15,630 nucleotides of DNA. Origin: Acidobacteriota bacterium (GTDB lineage Bacteria; Acidobacteriota; Polarisedimenticolia; J045). The notes under the pieces were generated by a model, which did not search any database, was not told the origin of the DNA, and saw nothing but the letters and a program-made list of their open reading frames with translations. Of the stretch, positions 9,739 through 15,630 are shown piece by piece; positions within the stretch are counted from its first letter, which is position 1; every line of letters starts with the position of its first letter. Where the stretch lies: positions 1 to 15,630 of the forward strand of contig JAJRXN010000462.1 of the NCBI GenBank assembly GCA_024276295.1, given 5' to 3'. The translations under genes were made by a program, and so were the position numbers.

Positions 9739-10299
9739 ATGGACCGACGGCGCGAAGACGACGATGCCCCGCCTCCCGGGCTGTCCCCGGAGGATGCGCA
9801 CGCGTGGGCCGAGGAGGTCGCCGGCGTCCGGCCGCTGCCGCCGGCCCCGCGCGTGGTGCAGCCCGCGCGCGCTCCGGCCACGGCGACGCCACGCGCCTCC
9901 GACGCGACGCCGGCCGGCGCCGAGCCGTGGGACATCGAGGACGACGGCACGCGTCACCAGGGCCGCGCTCCCGGTGTCGCGGGGCGCCTGCTGCGTCGGC
10001 TCGCGCGCGGCGAGTTCCCCGTCGAGGCGCGCTGCGACCTGCACGGCATGACGCGCGCCGAGGCCGACGCCGCCCTGGAACGCTTCCTTCGCGAGGCGCT
10101 CGCCGCGGGCCGGCGCACGGTGCTCGTGATCCACGGACGCGGCGCCCACGCTCCCGACGGCCGCGCGGTCCTGCGCGCGTTCGTCCGCGACTGGCTCAGC
10201 GCGTCGGCGCGCCGAGGCTCGGTGCTCGCGTTCTCGAGCGCACCGCCGCGCCTCGGCGGCCCCGGCGCGACGCTGGTCCGGCTGCGCCGACGCCGGTAG
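9739..10299 (+). CDS. Smr-domain protein, small MutS-related (putative nuclease)
   Basis: This is a 186-residue cytosolic protein. Residues 1-~90 are an acidic then Pro/Ala-rich, probably disordered region. Residues ~97-184 form a Smr domain with CDLHGMTRAEAD (99-110; family DLHG motif), VLVIHGRG (128-135; HGxG motif), a helix around LRAFVRDWL, and the terminal GGPGATLVRLRR (173-184). Smr domains occur at the C-terminus of MutS2 and in stand-alone SmrA and SmrB proteins. E. coli SmrB cleaves mRNA at collided ribosomes, and other members are DNA or RNA endonucleases. Domain order (disordered N-terminus, then Smr) fits the stand-alone class, but the exact substrate is unknown. It diverges from hutH and converges on the BNR gene with a ten-base gap. 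The ATG at 9739 is the first plausible start of the protein-like sequence; no ribosome site precedes it. Confidence 0.9.
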   Translation: MDRRREDDDAPPPGLSPEDAHAWAEEVAGVRPLPPAPRVVQPARAPATATPRASDATPAGAEPWDIEDDGTRHQGRAPGVAGRLLRRLARGEFPVEARCDLHGMTRAEADAALERFLREALAAGRRTVLVIHGRGAHAPDGRAVLRAFVRDWLSASARRGSVLAFSSAPPRLGGPGATLVRLRRRR

Positions 10300-10317
10300 C
10301 GGCCGCCGGCTACGGGC
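10292..10317. terminator. Candidate bidirectional hairpin between convergent smr and BNR genes
   Basis: GTAGC (10296-10300) pairs with GCTAC (10309-10313), extended after one mismatch by GCC (10292-10294) with GGC (10315-10317), leaving an eight-base GC-rich loop. As at 8036-8056, the stem contains both TAG stop codons of the convergent genes. No T tract follows on either strand. Confidence 0.3.
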
Positions 10318-10609
10318 AGGCGCCGATCGACTGCGGCAGGCAGGCGCCGGCGCTCGGGGCGCGCTCGGCGCCGGTGCTGTCCTGGCCGTACGACCCCTCG
10401 TTGCCCGCCGTCTCCGCGACCACCAGGTAGAACTGCTGGCCGCCGCCCGGCGTCAGCGTCGTCGTCGTCGCACCGCCGGTCGAGCACTGGCGCGGCGTCG
10501 CGCTGGCCGGATCGCCGAGAACGCCTTCGTAGACCGCGTAGTCGGTGCCCGCACCGCACGCCGGCGACCAGGTCAGCACGATGTCCGCTCCGCTCTTGTC
10601 GAGCACCAG
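10310..10609 (-). repeat. Other arm of the diverged inverted repeat: shared C-terminal domain (BNR protein copy)
   Basis: These bases encode residues 598-696 of the BNR protein, homologous without gaps to the C-terminus of the SBBP protein at 7740-8039 on the opposite strand. Similarity is also obvious at DNA level, for instance around the VLTWSP and DYAVYEG codons. The two arms bracket hutH and smr. Confidence 0.8.
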
Positions 10610-12400
10610 CGGATCGCCGGGAACGTCCTTCGCGCCGGGAATCCGTCCCGCCCCCCCCGAGCCGGTGCCCCCCGGTTCGATCCCCGCCGCGTAGACGTCG
10701 ACCGAGTCGCCGGGCGTGCCGTCCTCGCTGCGGTTGTCGGTGTAGATCGCCATCAGGTTGCTCATCACGATGTCGAGGCCGTTGTAGTCGCCGTACTCGA
10801 ACCCGTCGAGGATGTCCGGAGAGATCTCGGCCGTGATGCGGCGCGGGGCCGACCAGGTCTGCGCCCCGTCGGTCGAGAAGCTGTAGTAGAGATCCGATGC
10901 GCTGCGATCCGCCGACCGGCGCGTGTCGTGGAAGATCACGTGCACCGTCCCGTCGGAACCGACCGCCAGGAACGGCTGGAAGCGGTCGACCGTCAGCACG
11001 TCGGCGGTCTCGTGCGGCGTCGTGATCTGCCAGGTCGAACCGCCGTCACGCGTGTAGGCGACCTGGATCCGGGCGTGATTTGCGGACGGATCGCCGACCG
11101 TCGGCGCGGTGGAGTCGGTCCACGCCGCATAGATGCTGCCGCCCCAGGGTCCCGTCGTCAGGTCGGCGTCGGCGGCGACGTAGACCGAGACCTCGCGGGC
11201 GTTCATCGCCGGGATCGGGAACGAGAAGGACGCGTTGGTCGACGCGATCACCGAGACCGGTCCGAACGAGGCGCCGCCGTTGGTCGAGACCTGCAGCCGG
11301 ATCGTGTTGCTGTTGAACGAGGGCCAGATGTAGTAGAGCTTGCCCAGCCGGTCGGTGGCGATGTCACCGGCAATGCCGCGGTTCTCGGAAGAGCCCGAGA
11401 AGGGAACCACGGTCCACGTGTTGCCGAAGTCGGACGAACGGGCGAGCTGCATCACGTTGTTCTCGTGATACGTGATGTAGATCCTGTCCTTGTAGGGCGA
11501 GTCCGGCGACTGGTCGACGTGCATGAACTCGCGGTCGGCGTTGGTGCTGATCTCGCGCCGCGGATCACCCGGAGTGACCGTCTCGAGGCTGGTCCACGTC
11601 CTGCCACCGTCGTCGGAGCGGTAGAACCAGAGCTGGCAGAAGAAGAAGCACTGCCCGAGCGTCGCGGTGTAGGCGAACTGGCCGTCGGACGACCACTCGA
11701 CGGTCGGATCGCAGCAGTCGCCTCCCAGCGGCAGCGTGACCTGGTTCCAGGTCGCCCCGCCGTCGGTCGACCAGTGCATCTTCTGGCCGCAGTTCGGTCC
11801 GTTCGATCCGGCGATCACGAGATTCGTGTCGACGGGACTGATCGCGATCGCCGACTCGGCCGCGCCGTTGGGGTTCGTCACGCGCGTCTCGCCGCTCAGC
11901 GCATCGGTCGTCGGACCCGAGGGAGCGGCCGGCTCCGGCGCCGGGGTCTGCAGATCGATGAAGTAGCGGTCGCCGCGGCGGTAGGCGCGACGGTAGTACG
12001 TGCCGTCCACCAGGTAGCCGCCGAAGTTCTGCCGGAAGGCGTTGTATGCACTCAGCGGATAGCGCACGTCGGGATTGCGGCGCAGCTCCGGATTGGCGCG
12101 GCGCAGCGCGACGCGGAAGAACGCGGGGATCGGAGCCCGCAGCTCGGCCTCGTTGGGTGCCAGCAGGGCGATGTCCTCGGCGGTGAGCCGGTAGTTGCGA
12201 TCGTCCCACGGTCCGTAGTGGACCAGCGCCGCGTAGTCGACGCGCCGGTCGGCGCCGCGCGAGACGTCGATCGTGACGTGGCGTCCTTCATCGGCGTAGA
12301 CCGCATCGAGCGGAGGCAGTGCCGCGGCCGGTAGCGCGAACAGGCCGAGCGTGATCACGACGAAGGCGGAGCGGAAGAGTCTCGCGGCGCGACGGTGCAT
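10310..12400 (-). CDS. Secreted Asp-box (BNR/sialidase-fold) beta-propeller protein
   Basis: This is a 696-residue exported protein. The signal peptide is clear (MHRRAARLFR, hydrophobic core, cleavage near ALPAAA at 27), and AAGGA lies six bases before the ATG at 12400. Residues ~30-155 are an unassigned N-terminal region rich in Arg and Tyr. Residues ~170-575 form the propeller with six Asp boxes (S/T-x-D-G-G-x-T-W type) at 211, 262, 322, 372, 450 and 509; the third, fourth and sixth are degenerate. I do not see the Arg triad and FRIP arrangement of a true sialidase, so it is better called a BNR-repeat protein than an enzyme. Cys pairs (C229/C230, C251/C255) near the second blade may be disulfides. 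A Gly-rich linker (~576-588) joins the propeller to the C-terminal domain (598-696) shared with the SBBP protein. The linker's codons include a run of eight G on the coding strand. Confidence 0.9.
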   Translation of the reverse strand: MHRRAARLFRSAFVVITLGLFALPAAALPPLDAVYADEGRHVTIDVSRGADRRVDYAALVHYGPWDDRNYRLTAEDIALLAPNEAELRAPIPAFFRVALRRANPELRRNPDVRYPLSAYNAFRQNFGGYLVDGTYYRRAYRRGDRYFIDLQTPAPEPAAPSGPTTDALSGETRVTNPNGAAESAIAISPVDTNLVIAGSNGPNCGQKMHWSTDGGATWNQVTLPLGGDCCDPTVEWSSDGQFAYTATLGQCFFFCQLWFYRSDDGGRTWTSLETVTPGDPRREISTNADREFMHVDQSPDSPYKDRIYITYHENNVMQLARSSDFGNTWTVVPFSGSSENRGIAGDIATDRLGKLYYIWPSFNSNTIRLQVSTNGGASFGPVSVIASTNASFSFPIPAMNAREVSVYVAADADLTTGPWGGSIYAAWTDSTAPTVGDPSANHARIQVAYTRDGGSTWQITTPHETADVLTVDRFQPFLAVGSDGTVHVIFHDTRRSADRSASDLYYSFSTDGAQTWSAPRRITAEISPDILDGFEYGDYNGLDIVMSNLMAIYTDNRSEDGTPGDSVDVYAAGIEPGGTGSGGAGRIPGAKDVPGDPLVLDKSGADIVLTWSPACGAGTDYAVYEGVLGDPASATPRQCSTGGATTTTLTPGGGQQFYLVVAETAGNEGSYGQDSTGAERAPSAGACLPQSIGACP

Positions 12401-12813
12401 CGATCGTCCTTTCCTGTGCCCTTGGGTGCGAAGCGGACTCCCGGCGGGCAGCGGAGTCGCTCGGCGACGGCGGAACGGAAAACGGCAGGTCAGCTCCCAT
12501 GCAGCAGGATGCCGCCCCGCGGAAGTACGTTACGACGAAAACCGGATCCGTCCACTCCCCGCCGGTCAGCATGCGTTCAGGACATGACCGGGACGCGCCC
12601 TTCGAGTCTGATCCTGCCCGGGCTGATCCGGGCCCTGACGGTGGAGAGTTCGGCGCTGGACGCCGCGGCCCGGCATGTCGGCGCTCCGCGACTGCATGGA
12701 AACCCACTTGACACGGGGGGGCAGGTGGTATCCAGCGCGACGGTCAGTCGACGCCGCTGCGGTCGTGTCAGAAAGGTGCCGGATCGCGGACGGCAGAGAG
12801 AGGAGACCACGCC
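12401..12813. other. Intergenic region between divergent BNR and Cys-rich protein genes
   Basis: These 413 bases hold no open frame that looks like protein. Short frames here are Arg/Pro-rich, lack ribosome sites and resemble nothing I know. The region should carry the promoters of the two divergent flanking genes. The only candidate elements I see are the AAGGA ribosome site next to the BNR start, a TTGACA box at 12708 and a G7 tract at 12715-12721. No RNA gene or terminator is evident. Confidence 0.6.
12708..12734 (+). promoter_or_regulatory. Candidate promoter with a G7 tract in its spacer
   Basis: A perfect TTGACA (12708-12713) is followed by C, a run of seven G (12715-12721) and, after 15 bases in total, a weak -10 (TATCCA, 12729-12734). 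The spacer is two bases shorter than optimal. It lies about 80 bases upstream of the ATG of the small Cys-rich protein gene. Confidence 0.3.
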
Positions 12814-13338
12814 ATGAACCACGCGATGACCGGACGAATTCCCATCATCCTGCTGGCGGTCGGAGCCGTCGCGCTGGCGGCAGTCACGTCCTCCGAGGCA
12901 GCGAGCGTCAAGAGCATCGTTCTCGACGAGGTGGATCCCGGGGGAACCAACGGAACCGTGGCGAGCTTCTACGACGAGCTGACGCCCGAGCAGAAGTCGG
13001 AGTTCAGTTCCAACCTCGAGGGTGGCCTGGGCCATTTCATCTCGCCCGTGGCGACCGTGTCACGAACCGACAGCAGCGCGCACTACGTGGAGACGACCAG
13101 GATCTTCATCGTCCCCTTGCGCGGCGGCAGCGTCGTCGTGCCGATCTCGGTCACCTGTACCCATTCCGGATGCGTGAACTCCAGCACGGCGGATGGTTGC
13201 GCCCCGACGGGCGAAGGAGGCGACATCAGCTGCAGCGGCGCGACGTGCAGTGGGAAGGAGTGCGGCTCACAGAATCCCGTCTGCTCCAAGACGACGACCA
13301 CGGAGAGGTCCGCGTTCCTGGTCTTCGGTTCCGTGTAG
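12814..13338 (+). CDS. Small secreted Cys-rich protein of unknown function
   Basis: I do not recognise this 174-residue protein. It starts at an ATG preceded by GAGAGAGGAG at good spacing; an in-frame ATG at codon 5 is an alternative. Residues 1-~30 are a signal peptide (RIPIILLAVGAVALAAV, cleavage probably after SSEAA). Residues 31-~112 form a Cys-free region with helical then beta character (FYDELTPEQKSEF, then TRIFIVPLRGGSVVVPISV). Residues 113-157 contain seven Cys (115, 120, 129, 140, 145, 150, 157), spaced 4, 8, 10, 4, 4 and 6 residues apart, in a Ser/Gly/Thr-rich setting. This suggests a disulfide-stabilised or metal-binding module; the odd count leaves one Cys free or paired between chains. 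No lipobox is visible at the cleavage site. It stands alone: the BNR gene upstream is divergent and the DNA-repair gene downstream is convergent. Confidence 0.75.
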   Translation: MNHAMTGRIPIILLAVGAVALAAVTSSEAASVKSIVLDEVDPGGTNGTVASFYDELTPEQKSEFSSNLEGGLGHFISPVATVSRTDSSAHYVETTRIFIVPLRGGSVVVPISVTCTHSGCVNSSTADGCAPTGEGGDISCSGATCSGKECGSQNPVCSKTTTTERSAFLVFGSV

Positions 13339-13342
13339 GCGC

Positions 13343-13356
13343 GGCGCGATCGCGCC
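13343..13356 (+). terminator. Candidate hairpin after the Cys-rich protein gene
   Basis: Four bases after the stop codon lies a perfect 14-base palindrome (GGCGCGATCGCGCC), able to form a five-pair stem with a GATC loop. An overlapping CCTGCGGCAGG palindrome follows at once. No T tract is present, so terminator function is only plausible. Confidence 0.3.
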
Positions 13357-13449
13357 CTGCGGCAGGAATTCGGGAGAAGAGACTCGACGAAGCGCTTGCG
13401 GCGTCCCGGGAACGTCCCGCACGCGAACGGCGGATGGCGCCTCGTCACC

Positions 13450-14229
13450 TCAACCGGCGGGCTTTTCGAGCCCGAGCCGCGCCATCACCTTCTGCATGTC
13501 GTCCCACACCGCGCGCTTGCCCGAAGGCGTCCGCAGCAGATAGGCGGGATGGTAGGTCGGCATCAGTGGGATGCCGTTCCAGTCGAGCCACCGCCCGCGC
13601 ACCCGGCCGAGCGACGTGACGCCGCCGCCGGTCAGCGCCAGCAGTGCGACGCGGCCGAGGGCGACGATCGCCTCGGGCCGGACGATCGCGACCTGGGCCG
13701 CGAGAAACGGCAGGCAGGCCGCCTGCTCGTCGGGCTGCGGGTCGCGGTTTCCCGGCGGCCGGCACTTGACGACGTTGGCGATGTACACGCCGCCCCCGCG
13801 ACGGTCGAGCCCCATCGCGGCGAGGATCCGGTCGAGAAGCTGCCCCGCGCGACCGACGAACGGTTCGCCGAGCCGATCCTCGTCGGCTCCCGGCCCCTCG
13901 CCGACGAACATCAGCCGGGCCTCGGGGTCGCCGACGCCGAAGACGACGTGCCGGCGCTTCTCGCACAGCCGGCAGCGACGGCAGTCGCCGATCACGTCGC
14001 GCTCGAGCCGCGCGAGCGCCTCGGCCGGATCGTCGAGCGCCAGCGCGGCCTCGATCGCGGCGCGATCCTCCGCCGAGGACGAGCCGGACGGCGTGACGAG
14101 CGGAACCTGCACCGCCGGCGCCTCGTCCAGCTCGGCCGGTCGCCGCGGCTCGACGCGTGCCACCTCGCGCACGCCGAGCGTCCGGTACAGCTCGAGCCAC
14201 AGCCGCGCCTGCTCGCGCGGCGTGCTCAC
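13450..14229 (-). CDS. Family 4 uracil-DNA glycosylase (4Fe-4S)
   Basis: This 259-residue DNA-repair enzyme should remove uracil from DNA as the first step of base excision repair. Residues 1-~75 are a variable N-terminal extension with a Pro/Ala/Ser-rich linker. The catalytic domain follows: CRRCRLC (83-89), GEGPGADED (110-118; motif A), GRAGQLLD (126-133), NVVKCRPPGNRDP (152-164), a further Cys at 172, and PTYHPAYLLR (224-233) holding the active-site His-Pro. C83/C86 or C86/C89, with C156 and C172, give the C-x2-C...C-x15-C cluster typical of family 4. The start is a GTG at 14229 with GGGGAGGG just upstream. It overlaps the coaBC stop as GTGA, so the two are probably translationally coupled. 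Early annotations call this family phage SPO1 DNA polymerase-related; glycosylase is the better name. Confidence 0.94.
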   Translation of the reverse strand: MSTPREQARLWLELYRTLGVREVARVEPRRPAELDEAPAVQVPLVTPSGSSSAEDRAAIEAALALDDPAEALARLERDVIGDCRRCRLCEKRRHVVFGVGDPEARLMFVGEGPGADEDRLGEPFVGRAGQLLDRILAAMGLDRRGGGVYIANVVKCRPPGNRDPQPDEQAACLPFLAAQVAIVRPEAIVALGRVALLALTGGGVTSLGRVRGRWLDWNGIPLMPTYHPAYLLRTPSGKRAVWDDMQKVMARLGLEKPAG

Positions 14230-15458
14230 GGGCCCTCCCCGCGCGCCAGCAGCCGCTCGACCCGGTCGAGCAGGCGCTCGGCGACCTGGCGCTTGGACAT
14301 CAGCGGCCACGGCTCGGCACGCCCCCGCTCGTCGATCAGCGTGACGCGGTTGTCTTCCGCCTCGAACCCCGAGCCGGGCGTCGAGACGTCGTTGGCCAGC
14401 AGCAGGTCGCAGCCCTTGCGCTTCTTCTTGGCCTGCGCGCGCTCGACGACGTCGTGCGTCTCGGCCGCGAAGCCGACGATCACCTGCCCCGCCCGCCGCG
14501 CCGCGGTCAGCTCGGCCAGGATGTCGGGATTCGGCACGAGATCGAGCGTGTACGGCTCCCTGCGCGAGATCTTCCGCTCCGCGGCCGCAGCCGGCCGGTG
14601 GTCGGCGACCGCCGCCGCCATCACGACCACCCGCGCCGCCCGCGCCGCCTGCCGCATCGCCGCGCGCATCTCGCCGGCGGTGCGCACCGGAACGGTCTCG
14701 ACGCCCCACGGCGGGGCCAGCGCCACCGGACCGTGGACCAGCGTGACCTGCGCTCCGCGGGCCCGCGCCGCCGCGGCGATCGCGAAGCCCATCCGGCCCG
14801 ACGAACGGTTGCCGACGAAGCGCGCCGGGTCGATCGGCTCGTAGGTCGGCCCGGCGGAGACCACGACGTGCATCCCGTCGAGGCTCGACGACCGTCGCGC
14901 CGCGGCCAGCGCCTCGGCGACGATCTCCTCGAGCGGGACGAGCCGGCCGGCCCCCTCGTCGCCGCAGGCGAGGAACCCCTCGCCGGGCGGGACGACCGTC
15001 ACGCCCCGCCGGCCGAGCCGCGCGACGTTCTCCCGAGTCTCCTCGTGGTCCCACATCCGCGGATTCATCGCCGGGGCGACGACGACCGGACCATCGAAGG
15101 CGAGGTAGACCGTCGAGAGCAGGTCGTCGGCCAGTCCCCGGGCGAAGCGGGCCAGCACGTTGCCGGTCGCCGGGGCGACGACCAGCGCGTCGGCCCAGCG
15201 CACGAGGTCGATGTGCAGGATCGTCGGCGCCGGCTCGTCGCCGAACTCGGTGCGGGCGACCGGCCGTCCCGAAAGCGTCGCGAGCGCCAGCGGCGTGACG
15301 AACTGCTCGGCGCGGCGCGTCAGGATGCACTGGACCTCGGCGCCCTCGCGCACCAGGGCGCGCACCAGTTCGGCGGCCTTGTAGGCCGCGATGCCTCCAC
15401 TGACACCGAGCAGGATCCGCGGCGCACGCACGGGATCTGCGCCGGATTCCGCGTCCAT
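14226..15458 (-). CDS. coaBC: Bifunctional phosphopantothenoylcysteine decarboxylase / phosphopantothenate-cysteine ligase
   Basis: This cytosolic enzyme (410 residues, normal for the family) carries out two coenzyme A steps: it joins cysteine to 4'-phosphopantothenate, then decarboxylates the product to 4'-phosphopantetheine using FMN. The CoaC half (~12-190) shows ILLGVSGGIAAYKA (15-28), the catalytic His in LHIDL (H82), VVAPATGNVLARFA (93-106), PAMNPRM (129-135) and ACGDEGAGRL (164-173) with the substrate-binding Cys at 165. The CoaB half (~194-405) shows VVSAGPTYEPIDPARFVGNRSSGRMG (199-224, read in two blocks), AAAVADHRP with a downstream KIS Lys, and VGFAAET. The ATG at 15458 is preceded by GAGGAG at seven bases. 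It is followed by the uracil-DNA glycosylase gene with a GTGA overlap and preceded, 40 bases upstream, by the end of another gene on the same strand, which suggests one operon. Confidence 0.97.
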   Translation of the reverse strand: MDAESGADPVRAPRILLGVSGGIAAYKAAELVRALVREGAEVQCILTRRAEQFVTPLALATLSGRPVARTEFGDEPAPTILHIDLVRWADALVVAPATGNVLARFARGLADDLLSTVYLAFDGPVVVAPAMNPRMWDHEETRENVARLGRRGVTVVPPGEGFLACGDEGAGRLVPLEEIVAEALAAARRSSSLDGMHVVVSAGPTYEPIDPARFVGNRSSGRMGFAIAAAARARGAQVTLVHGPVALAPPWGVETVPVRTAGEMRAAMRQAARAARVVVMAAAVADHRPAAAAERKISRREPYTLDLVPNPDILAELTAARRAGQVIVGFAAETHDVVERAQAKKKRKGCDLLLANDVSTPGSGFEAEDNRVTLIDERGRAEPWPLMSKRQVAERLLDRVERLLARGEGP

Positions 15459-15498
15459 GGCGTCTCCTCGGAACCGGCCCGACGGCCGATGCCGGATT

Positions 15499-15630
15499 CT
15501 ACTCTGCGTCGTCCGGCAGTCGCGGAAACGTGGCGACGATCTGCTCGGCACGGGCGAGCTGGTCCCGCCGCCGGTGGCCGACCTCGCGCACGAGCGCCTC
15601 GAGTTCCCCGGCGGCATGCTCGCGGTCCTC
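15499..15630 (-). CDS. C-terminal 43 residues of an unidentified protein (5' end outside window)
   Basis: On the minus strand the frame is open from the right edge to a TAG at 15501-15499. The residues are Glu/Arg/Ala-rich and probably helical (GELEALVREVGHRRRD, LARAEQIV), ending in FPRLPDDAE. The stop lies 40 bases before the coaBC start, so this gene probably heads the same operon. In many bacteria gmk or rpoZ precedes coaBC, but this tail does not match the end of either that I know, so I leave it unnamed. That it is coding rests on the open frame, GC-rich third positions and operon-like spacing. Confidence 0.55.
   Translation of the reverse strand, partial: EDREHAAGELEALVREVGHRRRDQLARAEQIVATFPRLPDDAE

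Noticed and set aside
10310..12400. True sialidase
   Set aside because: Asp boxes are present, but I see no FRIP motif or convincing Arg triad, and Asp boxes are common in non-enzymatic propellers.
12395..12817. Small plus-strand genes in the 413-base gap
   Set aside because: The short frames are Arg/Ser/Pro-rich, lack ribosome sites and overlap one another in different frames.
13343..13356. The 14-base GATC-centred palindrome as a replication or attachment site
   Set aside because: A single GC-rich palindrome just after a stop codon is better explained as part of a hairpin; no integrase, DnaA-box cluster or second copy is present.

Overview
The window is a GC-rich bacterial chromosome segment, roughly two-thirds or more G+C, with long antisense open frames typical of such DNA. 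It holds ten intact or near-intact protein genes and two genes cut by the window edges. The secreted beta-propeller proteins with a shared Cys-containing C-terminal tail, the long-form urocanase and the GufA-type ZIP transporter suggest an environmental, protein- and peptide-degrading bacterium. Acidobacteriota or a similar soil or sediment phylum is my guess; no rRNA or phylogenetic marker confirms it. I see no tRNA, rRNA, CRISPR array, transposase, integrase or phage gene.

Layout. At 1-862 (+) is the C-terminal part of a secreted multidomain protein. At 890-3735 (-) is a two-gene unit: urocanate hydratase (hutU), then a ZIP metal transporter whose start codon overlaps the hutU stop (ATGA). 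At 3875-5362 (+) is a secreted TIM-barrel glycosidase-like protein, followed at 5520-8039 (+) by a secreted SBBP beta-propeller protein. At 8053-9576 (-) is histidine ammonia-lyase (hutH), diverging from a small Smr-domain protein at 9739-10299 (+). At 10310-12400 (-) is a secreted Asp-box (BNR) propeller protein. At 12814-13338 (+), after a 413-base gap without a convincing gene, is a small Cys-rich secreted protein. At 13450-15630 (-) is a housekeeping operon: the end of an unidentified gene, coaBC, then a family 4 uracil-DNA glycosylase whose GTG start overlaps the coaBC stop.

How the genes work together. HutH and HutU perform the first two steps of histidine breakdown: histidine to urocanate plus ammonia, then urocanate to imidazolonepropionate. 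The later steps (hutI and hutG, or hutF) are not in the window. The two hut genes lie on the same strand but are separated by two secreted-protein genes on the other strand, so they are separate transcription units. The ZIP transporter coupled to hutU suggests a link between histidine breakdown and zinc or another divalent metal, since histidine is a major metal ligand.

The most unusual features are: a homologous C-terminal domain on three otherwise unrelated secreted proteins, with a possible fourth, divergent relative in the first gene; a Cys in place of the MIO-forming Ser in HutH; the hutU-ZIP coupling; and an unassigned glycosidase-like protein. I found no convincing new multi-gene defence or mobile system.
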